Shown here: positions 9,311 to 18,468 of the stretch, in pieces
Numbering within the stretch: position 1 is the first letter of the stretch
Layout: each line of letters begins with the position of its first letter
Assembly: GCA_013349295.1 (NCBI GenBank)
Contig: DUZW01000005.1
Coordinates: forward strand, 54,433 to 118,432
Direction: 5' to 3'
Length of the DNA: 64,000 nucleotides
Source of the DNA: Deltaproteobacteria bacterium
GTDB taxonomy: Bacteria > Desulfobacterota > Desulfobulbia > Desulfobulbales > Desulfurivibrionaceae
Translations under genes and position numbers: made by a program
Notes under the pieces: generated by a model
What the model saw: only the letters and a program-made list of their open reading frames with translations
What the model was told of the DNA's origin: nothing
The model's database searches: none

Positions 9311-9429
9311 TTATCCATATTATCCTGCAACCAATAAATCAATAACCCGTCTTTTTTCCCATAACTGGTCGATATCCCCTGACCACCAACATCACCTAAT
9401 ATTAATCAGACAACAGCATCAACGGCCCC

Positions 9430-9759
9430 TTACTCAACGCTGATTTTTCCCGGAACAAGTCCGCTGGACATAAAGGCCGTACACTGCTTTCTTTTTTCAG
9501 GGGAGCAATCGGCGATATTCCAGCAAGGGGTATACAGCAACAACTTCTTAATGGCCGCGATACTGATACCATGCTCATGGATCATATCCCGCAGACATTG
9601 AATCCACTTAATATCATCCATGGTGTAGTAGCGCCACTGCCCTTTCCGCAAAGGCTTGAGCAGATTTTCCCTTTCATAGATCCTCAGGGTTCGCGGATGC
9701 ACTTCCAGCATTTTTGCTGCAATTCCGATGGTGAAGATCGCCGTTTTATCAGATACCAT
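9430..9759 (-). CDS. MerR-family transcriptional regulator with C-terminal cysteine motif
   Basis: A 109-aa DNA-binding protein. The MerR helix-turn-helix is at residues 8-50, including EVHPRTLRIYERENLLKPLR, which resembles the HspR/GlnR branch. A short helix follows and then an unusual cysteine cluster CWNIADCSPEKRKQC near residues 79-93, which could bind a metal or Fe-S cluster. It is the last gene of a minus-strand run with the NrfD-like gene 90 bp upstream. It may sense redox state or metal for that electron-transfer module, but the target is not shown by sequence. Confidence 0.85.
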   Translation of the reverse strand: MVSDKTAIFTIGIAAKMLEVHPRTLRIYERENLLKPLRKGQWRYYTMDDIKWIQCLRDMIHEHGISIAAIKKLLLYTPCWNIADCSPEKRKQCTAFMSSGLVPGKISVE

Positions 9760-9781
9760 TATTTGTACTCGGGTTCGAGCT

Positions 9782-9811
9782 TCCCGCGGGCAGGATTACC
9801 CACCCGCGGGT
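9782..9811. repeat. Hairpin built from two CCCGCGGG octamers
   Basis: Two copies of the self-complementary octamer CCCGCGGG, at 9783-9790 and 9803-9810, flank a 12-base segment, so the RNA can form a very stable stem. It lies between the NrfD-like gene and the MerR gene, where it could attenuate read-through or protect the upstream 3' end. It is GC-rich and has no T-tract. Confidence 0.6.
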
Positions 9812-9849
9812 TGGCCATTTGTCTTTGGCAGGCTCACGTGGGGCAGCGA

Positions 9850-11034
9850 TCAATGATGCCCGGAATGCCGGAAGGCCTTGCCAAAAAACCGCTCGCCGAG
9901 CAGAAAACCGACGCCGACAACACCAAATCCGCCAAGAGCGACCAGGAACTCAGCCAATGAAGGGATATAAGAAAAATAGGTCGGCAGTTCATCAAAACCA
10001 TTGTAGATCGGCACGATCTGACCGGCGACAACGATATCATACCGCTGAAAATACGCGCCGACCAAAACCATAAGGGCAGCAGTGGAAAGGGCCTGTGTGC
10101 TCTTCATCCGGGACAGGGTCATGAGCACAAGTGGGGCAAGCATGCCGATCACGGTCTCGAACACCCAGAAATTCACGGATAACGGCCCCTGGATCAGACT
10201 CAGGGCGGCAAGACGAGCCTCCTCAGTGCCACCGGCAAAAGCAGCAAGAAACTTCCAAACCGTGGCAATGACAAGCAGTACGAGGGTACTGAACATAACC
10301 TTTCCGGCACCCTGAATACCTTCACGGGTGGACTGACTCATTTCCTCGTCGCGCATTTTATAAGCCCAGCCGCTGAACAAAATGATCGCGGCGGAACCAG
10401 TCATCACGGCCGAAGCAAGAAAATAAATCGGCAACTGAGAACCGTACCAGAAAGGGCGGGAAGATAGAGTCGCAAACACCGCACCCAGGTTGGTATTTGC
10501 CGCCAGCTCTGCAAGAGCCCCAAGAACGCCGAGGGTCACAGCCATGGAGTACTGCTTGCACAGGATCAGATAAAACTCAACAAACATAAAGCCCACTGCC
10601 ATGCTGTACAGGGTTCCCATCCACCAGATGTTGGAGGTAAGGTTCGGGGAAAGCATATTGTAAAGCAGCATGCGATGGGGATTTTCAAGCTCAAGACCGA
10701 TGATGGTAAAACCGCCGAAGATGACTACGATGGAGAGATAGACCATCCGGTTAGCCAGGGGAGTCAAACGGTTGTGCCCAAAGATATGGCTGAGGACGGC
10801 GAGAAGACAAAGCCCGGTGGAGATAATGGCGAAATAGGCATAATTCGCAATCAGGATACCCCAGGGCATCTCCCTGGTGTTGTTAAAGGCATGCTCATGA
10901 CCAACTAACTGCGCATACAGACCGGCGCCGACACCCACAAGGGCCAGGACCGCGCACAGAATCGTGGCTTTGGTCACGGTCGGGGTAGCAACCTTTTCCT
11001 CCGCCAGCTCAGCTATTGAGAAAGTGTCCAACAT
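9850..11034 (-). CDS. NrfD/PsrC-family quinol-interacting membrane subunit (DsrP-like)
   Basis: A 394-aa polytopic membrane protein with about ten hydrophobic helices and short loops, the NrfD/PsrC/DsrP layout. These subunits exchange electrons between the quinone pool and a periplasmic Fe-S protein. Supporting traits are conserved polar residues inside helices (ELENPHRMLLYNML and GSQLPIYFLASAV) and a GGAGG site 7 bp before ATG at 11034. It lies 500 bp downstream of a Tat-type ferredoxin and a triheme cytochrome on the same strand. Those three resemble the O, J and P parts of the Dsr complex, though no DsrM or DsrK is present, so it may be a separate menaquinol-cytochrome module. Confidence 0.88.
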   Translation of the reverse strand: MLDTFSIAELAEEKVATPTVTKATILCAVLALVGVGAGLYAQLVGHEHAFNNTREMPWGILIANYAYFAIISTGLCLLAVLSHIFGHNRLTPLANRMVYLSIVVIFGGFTIIGLELENPHRMLLYNMLSPNLTSNIWWMGTLYSMAVGFMFVEFYLILCKQYSMAVTLGVLGALAELAANTNLGAVFATLSSRPFWYGSQLPIYFLASAVMTGSAAIILFSGWAYKMRDEEMSQSTREGIQGAGKVMFSTLVLLVIATVWKFLAAFAGGTEEARLAALSLIQGPLSVNFWVFETVIGMLAPLVLMTLSRMKSTQALSTAALMVLVGAYFQRYDIVVAGQIVPIYNGFDELPTYFSYIPSLAEFLVALGGFGVVGVGFLLGERFFGKAFRHSGHH

Positions 11035-11534
11035 GATTTTTCCTCCCTAGGATTTTTACGTACGGTTTAACTATTTAATGTATAATTCACTCCCTGCCGG
11101 GGAGTTATTTTTCGCATGCTTTTTTTCGTTTGTAATTTCAACCTGTTCGCAACAATTGCTGTGCTTTTTCTGGAGCAACGCCTGTTTCCGACCCGCAACC
11201 GACCGAGGAGTTTGCGCCTCTTCTGAAAACTCCCAAACACTTCCCGGGGCCACCTCCATTTCCGCACGTACGCTTATCGGCAATGGATTCAAGAAACCAC
11301 GGACAATAGGCCAAGACTTGGAGCGAGTGCACACCGTTATTGGACAAAACAAATTATTTGGCCGACTCCGATACACCCCATGAATCTTCAACACAACCGG
11401 AAAAGAAAAAAACATAAAAAAACAGAAAGGCTTTGTCCCGGCAAAGGCTTTCTGTTTTCAAAAAAGCTACCCATGCTGACTCCATCCGCCTTCTAGCAAT
11501 CTGAAAGACGGATGGAGTTTCCCACAGAGGGACA
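11035..11534. other. 500-bp spacer inside the redox cluster
   Basis: It contains the terminator of the upstream cytochrome gene and presumably the promoter of the NrfD-like gene. Open frames of about 100 codons occur on both strands, but they lack ribosome sites and recognisable composition. I see no RNA gene. Confidence 0.5.
11415..11460 (-). terminator. Terminator after the triheme cytochrome gene
   Basis: AACAGAAAG at 11421-11429 pairs with CTTTCTGTT at 11448-11456, and an inner CTTTG/CAAAG stem extends it after one mismatch. On the minus strand it is followed by a long T-rich tract, so it ends the ferredoxin-cytochrome transcript and separates it from the NrfD-like gene. Confidence 0.85.
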
Positions 11535-11960
11535 TTAATGTTTACCGGCCTTGCCCTGAGGCGCGACTCCGGTTAAGCGATTGTATCCCTTGACCCCAAC
11601 ATGACAGGATGCGCAACGGGTATTGGAGGCAAAAGCCATCTGCCCGTCATGGCAGGCGCCGCAGTATTTCCCCTTATACAAGGAAGCCATGGTAAAATCT
11701 GCATTCTGCTCGGCAGTACCGGCAGCCATTTCAAAAATCTTGTCATGGCAGCTATCACAGGAAAGACCGGAATCCATGGTGTGGGTTTTATGGGAGAACA
11801 CCACGCCTTTCACTGGTTTTTCCCAGACAATGGGCGCCTTTGGTCCATAGGTATCTTCATCGTAGGCTTCCTCGCCAAAACACAGGCTGGAAAAAACAAG
11901 GAGGCCGACAACCGCCGCCAAGCCCACCATATTCTTTACGCTCTTATCGTTGCGTTTCAT
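11535..11960 (-). CDS. c7-type triheme cytochrome, exported
   Basis: A periplasmic multihaem protein of 141 aa. I start at ATG 11960 (MKRNDKSVKN) because an AGAGGG site lies just before it; an earlier ATG at 11990 overlaps the stop of the ferredoxin gene. A signal peptide (about residues 11-32, VGLLVFSSLCFG) is followed by three haem motifs CDSCH, CGACH and CASCH, with VVFSHKTHT supplying distal histidines. The pattern of paired F-x-H-x-x-H, then C-x-x-CH, YCGACH-x-G-x-x-AF and a last CxxCH, is the c(7)-type triheme domain. It forms an operon with the Tat ferredoxin and probably takes electrons from the quinol module. Confidence 0.9.
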   Translation of the reverse strand: MKRNDKSVKNMVGLAAVVGLLVFSSLCFGEEAYDEDTYGPKAPIVWEKPVKGVVFSHKTHTMDSGLSCDSCHDKIFEMAAGTAEQNADFTMASLYKGKYCGACHDGQMAFASNTRCASCHVGVKGYNRLTGVAPQGKAGKH

Positions 11961-11982
11961 TACGGCCCTCTTCGCTGTTTGG

Positions 11983-12738
11983 TTAATCATTCATGTAAAA
12001 CACGTTCGGCATGGCGCCGGTTTCAGGCCGAAGAACCCAGACAACCTTTTCAGGCGTGTGGATCAGTTTATAAGCCTCGCTGTCGTAATTGGTGAGATCA
12101 CCGAAAATTCGGACTCCAGCCGGACAGGCTGCGGCACAGGCCGTCTTGCTCTCCCCTCTGGAGATACGGGTGTCAAAACAGAAGTTGCACTTGTCAACGG
12201 CCCGGTTCTCTTCCTTAAAATAACGGGCATTGTAAGGACAGGCTGCCATGCAGGTCTTACAGCCGATACAGCGCTTGTAATCCATCATGACGATACCGTT
12301 TTTCTTATCCTTATAAGTTGCAGTGGTGGGGCAGACCCGAACACAGGGCGGACGGTTGCAATGATTACAGAGCACAGGCATGAATACCCGCTCTTTCGTG
12401 CCCTTGGCAATCTCACGCTCCTGCTGAAGGATGGTGGTGCGATAACCGTAGGAAGGGACATTGTTGGTCTTTACGCATGCTTCCATGCACCGCTCACAAT
12501 CAATGCAGCGATTCTGGCGGATAACCATGGTGTAATGGGGGCTGTAAGGAAAACTTCCCGAAGCCGGCACCGGCCCCATGGCGCTGTCGGCATTACGTGC
12601 GGAAGTCAGGGAAAGCACAGATCCTCCGACAAAAACACCGGTTACCGCCAAACCAAAACGAAGGAATCGGCGCCGCTCCTCGGAAGGAAGATTTTCAGCT
12701 CCCTCATTCTCGAGTTTTTCAAAGTCATCTATCTTCAT
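11983..12738 (-). CDS. Tat-exported ferredoxin with four [4Fe-4S] clusters (DsrO/HybA-like)
   Basis: A 251-aa periplasmic iron-sulfur subunit. ATG at 12738 is preferred because GGAG lies 8 bp upstream; a GTG at 12744 is possible. The twin-arginine signal is RRRFLRFGLAVTG near residues 23-36. Four cysteine clusters follow: CIDCERCMEAC, CNHCNRPPCVRVCP, CIGCKTCMAACP, and CNFC with a distant CAAACP. This is the HybA/PhsB/DsrO pattern, in which the protein passes electrons between an NrfD-type membrane subunit and a periplasmic partner. The triheme cytochrome follows directly, and the NrfD-like gene lies 500 bp beyond it. Confidence 0.92.
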   Translation of the reverse strand: MKIDDFEKLENEGAENLPSEERRRFLRFGLAVTGVFVGGSVLSLTSARNADSAMGPVPASGSFPYSPHYTMVIRQNRCIDCERCMEACVKTNNVPSYGYRTTILQQEREIAKGTKERVFMPVLCNHCNRPPCVRVCPTTATYKDKKNGIVMMDYKRCIGCKTCMAACPYNARYFKEENRAVDKCNFCFDTRISRGESKTACAAACPAGVRIFGDLTNYDSEAYKLIHTPEKVVWVLRPETGAMPNVFYMND

Positions 12739-13366
12739 TCTCACGTCTCCTCAATGTATTTCAGAAGGATGCCGAGCCTCTCATCCACCCTTCAAGAATC
12801 GGATAATTCAGACGCTACTTAAGCAATTAACATTTAAGATAATTACTAATATGCAAATTCGATGCATTGTAATTTGACAACCCTGCATGTCAAGATAATT
12901 TTCTCATTTCCATACCAAATCCACCCATAATCTTACGATTATGATATTCTTCTATCTTGACAATTCTTCCTTCCTCACAGAGCAAAACATACCCTACCCG
13001 CCTTCCCGCAAGCATTCTCGCTTTATTCCGCTTTCCCATATTTCCTAACTATCAAGATTGGTTCTCAAGCAATATCCAACCCCCGCACATCCTCTACCTC
13101 ATATTCATGAAGAGCCGGGATCTATTCCGCAGCACACACAAAATCGTTGTCATGGGCAGCAAATTTCCTGGCCATATAAAACCACCGCCATTGAGTCTAA
13201 GCAAGATACCCCCCCAACAATCTTTAAACACATCTTACCGCCCGACTCCCTTTCCTTAAGAAATGTAGTGACCTGGCCGGGCTAACCCTGTATTATCTTT
13301 CGCTGACAATACGATAGCGGAAACCACATAATCCCGCGCCGTTCCATTCAACGAATCCATTTTTCA
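12739..13366. other. Divergent intergenic region, ferredoxin to PBP gene
   Basis: About 630 bp, AT-rich near 12800-12960. It holds the palindromic ferredoxin promoter. A TTGACA on the plus strand near 12957 has no good -10. A 100-codon frame at 12957 is proline- and serine-rich nonsense and is not called. Confidence 0.5.
12866..12893 (-). promoter_or_regulatory. Promoter with palindromic operator upstream of the Tat ferredoxin
   Basis: On the minus strand TTGACA, a 16-bp spacer and TACAAT form a near-consensus promoter about 125 bp before the ferredoxin. The -35 box is half of a palindrome TTGACA-N8-TGTCAA that fills most of the spacer, so a dimeric regulator bound there would cover the -35 box and most of the spacer. 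Confidence 0.6.
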
Positions 13367-15394
13367 GTGTCTGCCGTGCATAACAAGACCCAGCCCACAA
13401 TCAGAACATGGACCCATGTTCAGCTCAGCCTTTTCCTGCTCACCATTGGCCTCACCCTGACCCTCGGTCTGGGCGGGGCTTTTTACATCTTTATCTCCCT
13501 TGATATTCCGGCGATCGGCTCGCTGAAGCACTATCAACCGGCCACGACCTCCATCATCTACGATTCGGCCAAACAACCCATCACCTATGTGTCACGGGAA
13601 AACAGAACCCTGGTCCCGCTCTCGTCGATGCCGGAATTACTCCCCCAGGCCTTTGTTGCCGCAGAAGACTCCCGTTTTTATCAACACAGCGGAGTTGATG
13701 CCTGGTCGATTATCCGGGCGCTTATCCACAATATTCGTTCCGGTGAACGGGGCCAAGGCGGCAGCACCATAACCCAGCAGGTCGCCAGGGCGCTCCTGCT
13801 CACCCCGGAAAAAACCTACACCCGCAAAATCAAGGAAGCAATTCTCGCTTACAGAATCGACAAAGCACTGAGCAAAGAGGAAATCCTCCACATCTATCTT
13901 AATCAGATATATCTCGGCAGCAGCGCCTATGGGGTTGAAGCCGCGGCCCAGATCTACTTCGACAAACGCGTTCAGGATCTGGACCTTGCCGAAGTCGCTC
14001 TTCTGGCAGGACTGCCGCAAGCGCCGAGCCGCTATTCACCGTTTCGCAACTTCAAGCTTGCCAAGAACAGACAGCTCTACGTCCTGAATCGCATGGCGGA
14101 AGAAGGCTATATCACTCCGACCGCCGCGCAAAAAGCCTTTGAAAAAACCCTCCTCTGGAATCCGGAGAAGAACGACTCGGAGGAAAACAATTATTTTATC
14201 GAACACGTCAAGGCCTATGTCCAAAGCAAGTATGGCACCGAAGCCCTCCTGACCGGCGGACTTCGCATCTACACCACCCTTGACCAGAACATGCAAAAGG
14301 CCGCCAACATGGCCTTAAAACGCGGCACCGCCAAATGGGCAATCCGCCAGAGCAAACACGCCGACACCTTGCCCCAGGCCGCCTTGATCACCATGGAAGT
14401 AAAAACCGGATATGTCCGGGCAATGCTCGGCGGCACGGATTTCGGCAAAAGTCAGTTCAACCGTGCTACCCAGGCCCGCCGTCAGCCGGGTTCCGCCTTC
14501 AAGCCCTTTATTTACGCCGCCGGCCTTGAAAAGGGAATGAGCCCGGCAACCATGCTTGTCGACGAACCGATCCAGTTCCGCGGCGCCACCTCAATGCAGT
14601 ATTGGGAGCCCAAGAATTACAACAACAAATTTGAAGGCCCCACCTCCTTTAGAAACGCGCTGGTGCACTCACGGAATATCCCCACCATCAAAATCCTCCA
14701 GCAGGTTGGGGCTGCCAACACCATTGATCTGGCCAGGAGACTGGGCATCACCTCCCCCCTGGTCAAGGATCTCTCCCTGGCCCTGGGAACCTCCGGTGTC
14801 TCCCCCCTGGAACTGACCAGGGCTTACGCGGCCTTCGCCAACAGCGGGCGGATGCCCCAGGCTCTTTTCATCGAAAAAATTGTGGACCGCACCGGCAAGG
14901 TGCTGGAGGAACAACACCCCGCCTTCAGCGAGGCCGTCGATCCCCGGGTTGCCTACCAGATAACCCGCATCATGGAAGCTGTTATCACCGACGGCACAGC
15001 CAAGGGCATCAGCAGCTTCGGCGCTCCGGCGGCAGGCAAGACCGGCACCACCGATCAAAACATTGATGCCTGGTTTGTGGGATACACCCCTGAACTGACC
15101 ACCTGTGTCTGGATAGGACACGACCAAAACATTTCTTTGGGAACTGCGGAAACAGGCGGATTGGCGGCAGCCCCGATCTGGCTGGATTTCATGAATCAGG
15201 CAAAAGCTAAGTATCCTGGAACCGGGGGCTTCCCTGTCCCGCCGGGCATCATCATGCTCCCCTTGGACAACGCCACCGGCAAGCCCGGAACAGCAGTCGG
15301 CGGCAGTGTCACCCTGGAAGCTTTCCGGGAAGATACACCGCCCTGGCCCCAAGCCCCTCCACCATCAGAGACCAGCGAACTCCCCATCCCATAA
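13367..15394 (+). CDS. Class A penicillin-binding protein 1A (bifunctional)
   Basis: A membrane-anchored peptidoglycan glycosyltransferase and transpeptidase, 675 aa, close to the usual class A length. GTG at 13367 is the likely start; the ribosome site is weak. One membrane helix lies at about residues 19-44. The GT51 domain has catalytic Glu100 in AAEDSRFYQHSG and the motif GQGGSTITQQVARALLL. The transpeptidase has Ser376 and Lys379 in PGSAFKPF, SRN at 435-437 and KTG starting at Lys558. The tail is proline-rich. It is transcribed alone, divergent from the redox cluster, and ends at a shared terminator. Confidence 0.95.
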   Translation: MSAVHNKTQPTIRTWTHVQLSLFLLTIGLTLTLGLGGAFYIFISLDIPAIGSLKHYQPATTSIIYDSAKQPITYVSRENRTLVPLSSMPELLPQAFVAAEDSRFYQHSGVDAWSIIRALIHNIRSGERGQGGSTITQQVARALLLTPEKTYTRKIKEAILAYRIDKALSKEEILHIYLNQIYLGSSAYGVEAAAQIYFDKRVQDLDLAEVALLAGLPQAPSRYSPFRNFKLAKNRQLYVLNRMAEEGYITPTAAQKAFEKTLLWNPEKNDSEENNYFIEHVKAYVQSKYGTEALLTGGLRIYTTLDQNMQKAANMALKRGTAKWAIRQSKHADTLPQAALITMEVKTGYVRAMLGGTDFGKSQFNRATQARRQPGSAFKPFIYAAGLEKGMSPATMLVDEPIQFRGATSMQYWEPKNYNNKFEGPTSFRNALVHSRNIPTIKILQQVGAANTIDLARRLGITSPLVKDLSLALGTSGVSPLELTRAYAAFANSGRMPQALFIEKIVDRTGKVLEEQHPAFSEAVDPRVAYQITRIMEAVITDGTAKGISSFGAPAAGKTGTTDQNIDAWFVGYTPELTTCVWIGHDQNISLGTAETGGLAAAPIWLDFMNQAKAKYPGTGGFPVPPGIIMLPLDNATGKPGTAVGGSVTLEAFREDTPPWPQAPPPSETSELPIP

Positions 15395-15395
15395 A

Positions 15396-15432
15396 AAAAG
15401 CCGTGTTGCCGGGATCCCCGGCAACACGGCTC
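15396..15432. terminator. Perfect 14-bp hairpin terminator between convergent genes
   Basis: GCCGTGTTGCCGGG at 15400-15413 pairs with its exact complement at 15417-15430 around a 3-base loop. On the minus strand it is followed by seven T, so it ends the CBS-ACT gene; it can also stop the PBP transcript. Confidence 0.92.
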
Positions 15433-15476
15433 ACAATACGCCCGTTTTTCTTTTACTTATTCGTACGATTCCTAAA

Positions 15477-16163
15477 TCAAACAGCCCGCTTGTGGGGCAT
15501 ATTTTTCAGCTCGTCCTTGCCATGGTAAACCACGACAAAGGTTTCCTGCAGCTCCTTGATCATCGCCTCTTCCTCAACGGCATTATTAATCATCACGCGA
15601 ATAGCCACCCGTTTTTTTCCTTCCGGGGCATCCTCAAAGGAGGTAAGAATACTGATAATCCGGGTATTGAATTTGCGAAAACACTCAGTAACCTTGGTCA
15701 CGGAACCGGCGGCATCCGGCAGATCGAAAACAAACTGAATGGCGCCATCCTTGATTCCCGTGCTGTGAATGAACCCCCGCAGAACATCGGTTTCGCTCAG
15801 CAGTCCGACAAGATGCCCAACCCCATCCACCACGGGCAGACCGAAAATTTTGTCTTCCAGCATGATCAGCGCGGCCTTTTCCAGGGTCTCATTCTCACTC
15901 AGGGTAAGAGGATTGGAGGTCATCACGTCCTTTACCTTCATTTCCGACAACAGATAATACAACTCATGGATATCCAGGGATGTTGTCTTGGAAGGAGAGG
16001 CATCTTTCACATCCCGATCCGTCACGATCCCGATCAGTTTCCCGTGGGAAACCACCGGCAGACGACGGATGCAGTTCTCCTTCAGAATCCTGGTGGCACG
16101 CATCAGAGAAGTATTCTCATCCACCGTCAGGACGTCTTTCGCCATCCAGTCTCTAATCAGCAT
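15477..16163 (-). CDS. CBS-pair and ACT domain protein (AcuB-like)
   Basis: A 228-aa cytosolic ligand sensor. Two CBS motifs fill residues 1-135 (MLIRDWMAKDVLTVDE, then VKDVMTSNPLTLSENETLEK), and an ACT domain follows at about 145-215 (VFDLPDAAGSVTKVTECF). CBS pairs bind adenosyl nucleotides and ACT domains bind amino acids. ATG at 16163 follows GGAGGG; the frame is open three codons further with TTG. No enzyme domain is attached, so the partner is unknown. It stands alone between the PBP gene and pabBC. Confidence 0.88.
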   Translation of the reverse strand: MLIRDWMAKDVLTVDENTSLMRATRILKENCIRRLPVVSHGKLIGIVTDRDVKDASPSKTTSLDIHELYYLLSEMKVKDVMTSNPLTLSENETLEKAALIMLEDKIFGLPVVDGVGHLVGLLSETDVLRGFIHSTGIKDGAIQFVFDLPDAAGSVTKVTECFRKFNTRIISILTSFEDAPEGKKRVAIRVMINNAVEEEAMIKELQETFVVVYHGKDELKNMPHKRAV

Positions 16164-16465
16164 AACACACAACCCTCCATAGAAATTATCTTGCCAAGCT
16201 CAACAAAGAGCAATTCTTTTACACAGCGGAAAACGTTGATCGATAACCGACACCTGTTTTTATAAAATATTCCTATTGTTCCCGCAAGATGAAGTGCGCC
16301 TCTCCCTCCAAAAATCACAAATAAAGCCGCAATTCCCTGGCCCATCCCGTTTTTTACCTTGCTTAACTTCCCGCGAGTCGGTAAAGGAGTAACATTCCCG
16401 ACAGGGACATTTTCCGCTGCCTGTCCTGCCCCCAGAACCAGAAAAAACTACGCGAAATTAACTGC

Positions 16466-18352
16466 ATGCCTTGCCCACTGACAGACGAGACCTTAGCCCG
16501 GATCATGGCCGCGGCGGCCACCGAGGACTGCGTTTTTCTCGAAACCAGCAGGGTCACAGCGGAGGAATTTCACTCCTATTTTTTTCACAACCCCGTGGCG
16601 CATCTTGCCTGTTACGCCCATGACGACCCGGCCCGGTTTTTCCGGCAGGCGGAAGATTTTCTGGCGGATGGTCTGTATCTGGCAGGCTGGCTGGGATATG
16701 AGTTCGGCTATCTGCTTGAACCGTCCCTGGCAAAGCGTATCCACCCCGATCCCCAAAAACCCCTGGCCCGACTGGGCGTATTCCGCCAGCCCCTGATCTT
16801 CGCGCACGACTCAGGCGAGTTACACGGCGGCTCCTGGCCGGTGCCGCCTCCAGCGCCTGCTTCCACCGACTACCGCATCGCCAACCTGCGCCCCAACCTT
16901 ACGCAAAAAGACTACACCGCAGCCCTTGCCGCAATCAAGGGATATATTGAAAGCGGCGACACCTACCAGGTCAATTTTACCCTGAAACTGCTCTTTGACT
17001 TCGAGGGCTCGCCGGAAGGCCTGTATCAGACATTGCGCCGCAACCAGAGTGTCTCCTTCGGCGCCTATCTCCGCTCCGGCTCCCAGCGCATTCTCTCTTT
17101 TTCCCCGGAGCTTTTTTTCAAAAGGAGCGGCGAGCAGTGCCTGGTTCGGCCCATGAAAGGCACCATCCAGCGCGGCCCCTACCCCGCCGAAGACGCGCGA
17201 CTGGCCCGTTTTTTACAGAGCGATGAAAAAAACCGCAGCGAAAACGTGATGATCGTCGATTTACTGCGCAACGACCTCGGCCGCATCTGCACCCCGGGAA
17301 CGGTGACAACCCAATCCCTTTTCGACATCGAAACCTTCGAAACCCTGCACCAGATGACTTCCACCATCACCGGCCATCTGCCCCGCACGACAAACATCGA
17401 ATCCTTGTTCCGGGCTCTGTTCCCGTGCGGCTCAGTTACCGGCGCCCCCAAAATACGCACCATGGAGATCATCCACGAGCTGGAAAACGGGCCGCGCGGC
17501 GTCTATACCGGGGCCATCGGTTTTATCGCCCCCACCGGCGAGGCGACCTTCAATGTGCCCATCCGCACCATAGAGCTCAATGACAGCAAGGGCGAGATGG
17601 GAATCGGCTCCGGAATCATCCATGAGTCCGACCCTGAGCAGGAATGGCGGGAATGCCTGCTCAAAGGGCGCTTCTTGAGCCACCCGGCCCCCGCCTTCAA
17701 TCTTATTGAAACACTCCTTTGGCAAGCGGGCTCGGGCTATTGGCTTCTCAGCGAACATCTGGAGCGGCTGGCCGCTTCCGCCGCCTACTTCCGGTTTCCA
17801 TTCAGCAGGGAAGAACTCCTGACCGGCCTGGACAAAATGGCTGTGGGGTTTACCGCTTCCCCCATGCGGGTACGGTTAGGCTTGGCAAAAACCGGCAAGA
17901 TGGAGCTTACCGCCACCCCATGCCCAGCTCCGGCCGCCATCACCTGGCCAACGCAACCGGCCACCCAATCCGAATTGCCCAAGGTTATCTTCTCGTCCCA
18001 GGCCACCGATCCAGGCTCACCCTGGCTTTTCCACAAAACCACCCTGCGGGAGCTGTACGACACCGAGCGGCAACAGGCACTGGCCGCCGGTTTTTACGAG
18101 GTACTTTTTGCAAACACCAAGGGAGAGGTGACAGAGGGCAGCATCACCAACATTTTTATCCAGCGGCAAGGCGCCATCCTCACTCCCCCCATGGAATGCG
18201 GGCTTCTCCCCGGGGTTTTCAGAAGATATCTGCTTGAGCACTCCCCCCTGCCGGTGCGGGAAGTCATCCTGACCCGCCGGGATATTGAGCAGGCAGAAGC
18301 GCTTTTCGTCGGCAACTCGATACGCGGGGTGGTTCAGGTCCGACTCGCCTGA
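16466..18352 (+). CDS. pabBC: Fused aminodeoxychorismate synthase component I and aminodeoxychorismate lyase
   Basis: A 628-aa fusion for p-aminobenzoate synthesis in the folate pathway. The first about 400 residues are PabB: FFKRSGEQCLVRPMKGTIQR carries the PMKGT lysine typical of PabB rather than TrpE, and NVMIVDLLRNDLGRIC and LFPCGSVTGAPKIRTMEII are chorismate-binding motifs. The rest is PabC, a fold-type IV PLP lyase: LFHKTTLRELYD and NTKGEVTEGSITNIF. Such fusions make PABA from chorismate and ammonia supplied by a PabA glutaminase, not seen here. The start is uncertain because ATG 16466 has no clear ribosome site; ATG 16505 is an alternative. Confidence 0.93.
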   Translation: MPCPLTDETLARIMAAAATEDCVFLETSRVTAEEFHSYFFHNPVAHLACYAHDDPARFFRQAEDFLADGLYLAGWLGYEFGYLLEPSLAKRIHPDPQKPLARLGVFRQPLIFAHDSGELHGGSWPVPPPAPASTDYRIANLRPNLTQKDYTAALAAIKGYIESGDTYQVNFTLKLLFDFEGSPEGLYQTLRRNQSVSFGAYLRSGSQRILSFSPELFFKRSGEQCLVRPMKGTIQRGPYPAEDARLARFLQSDEKNRSENVMIVDLLRNDLGRICTPGTVTTQSLFDIETFETLHQMTSTITGHLPRTTNIESLFRALFPCGSVTGAPKIRTMEIIHELENGPRGVYTGAIGFIAPTGEATFNVPIRTIELNDSKGEMGIGSGIIHESDPEQEWRECLLKGRFLSHPAPAFNLIETLLWQAGSGYWLLSEHLERLAASAAYFRFPFSREELLTGLDKMAVGFTASPMRVRLGLAKTGKMELTATPCPAPAAITWPTQPATQSELPKVIFSSQATDPGSPWLFHKTTLRELYDTERQQALAAGFYEVLFANTKGEVTEGSITNIFIQRQGAILTPPMECGLLPGVFRRYLLEHSPLPVREVILTRRDIEQAEALFVGNSIRGVVQVRLA

Positions 18353-18468
18353 AGCATAAAAGTTTAGCAGCACCGCATCTGCGATACTGCCAAACCTTTA
18401 CCGACCAAGGCTTGCGACAAATACGCAGCCCGAGAGAACGATTACCCTGAAACAGAACTCCGCCGCCA

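Noticed and set aside
11078..11383. About 100-codon frames on both strands between the triheme and NrfD-like genes
   Set aside because: No start-site signal, no family, irregular composition; the region is better explained as promoter and spacer.
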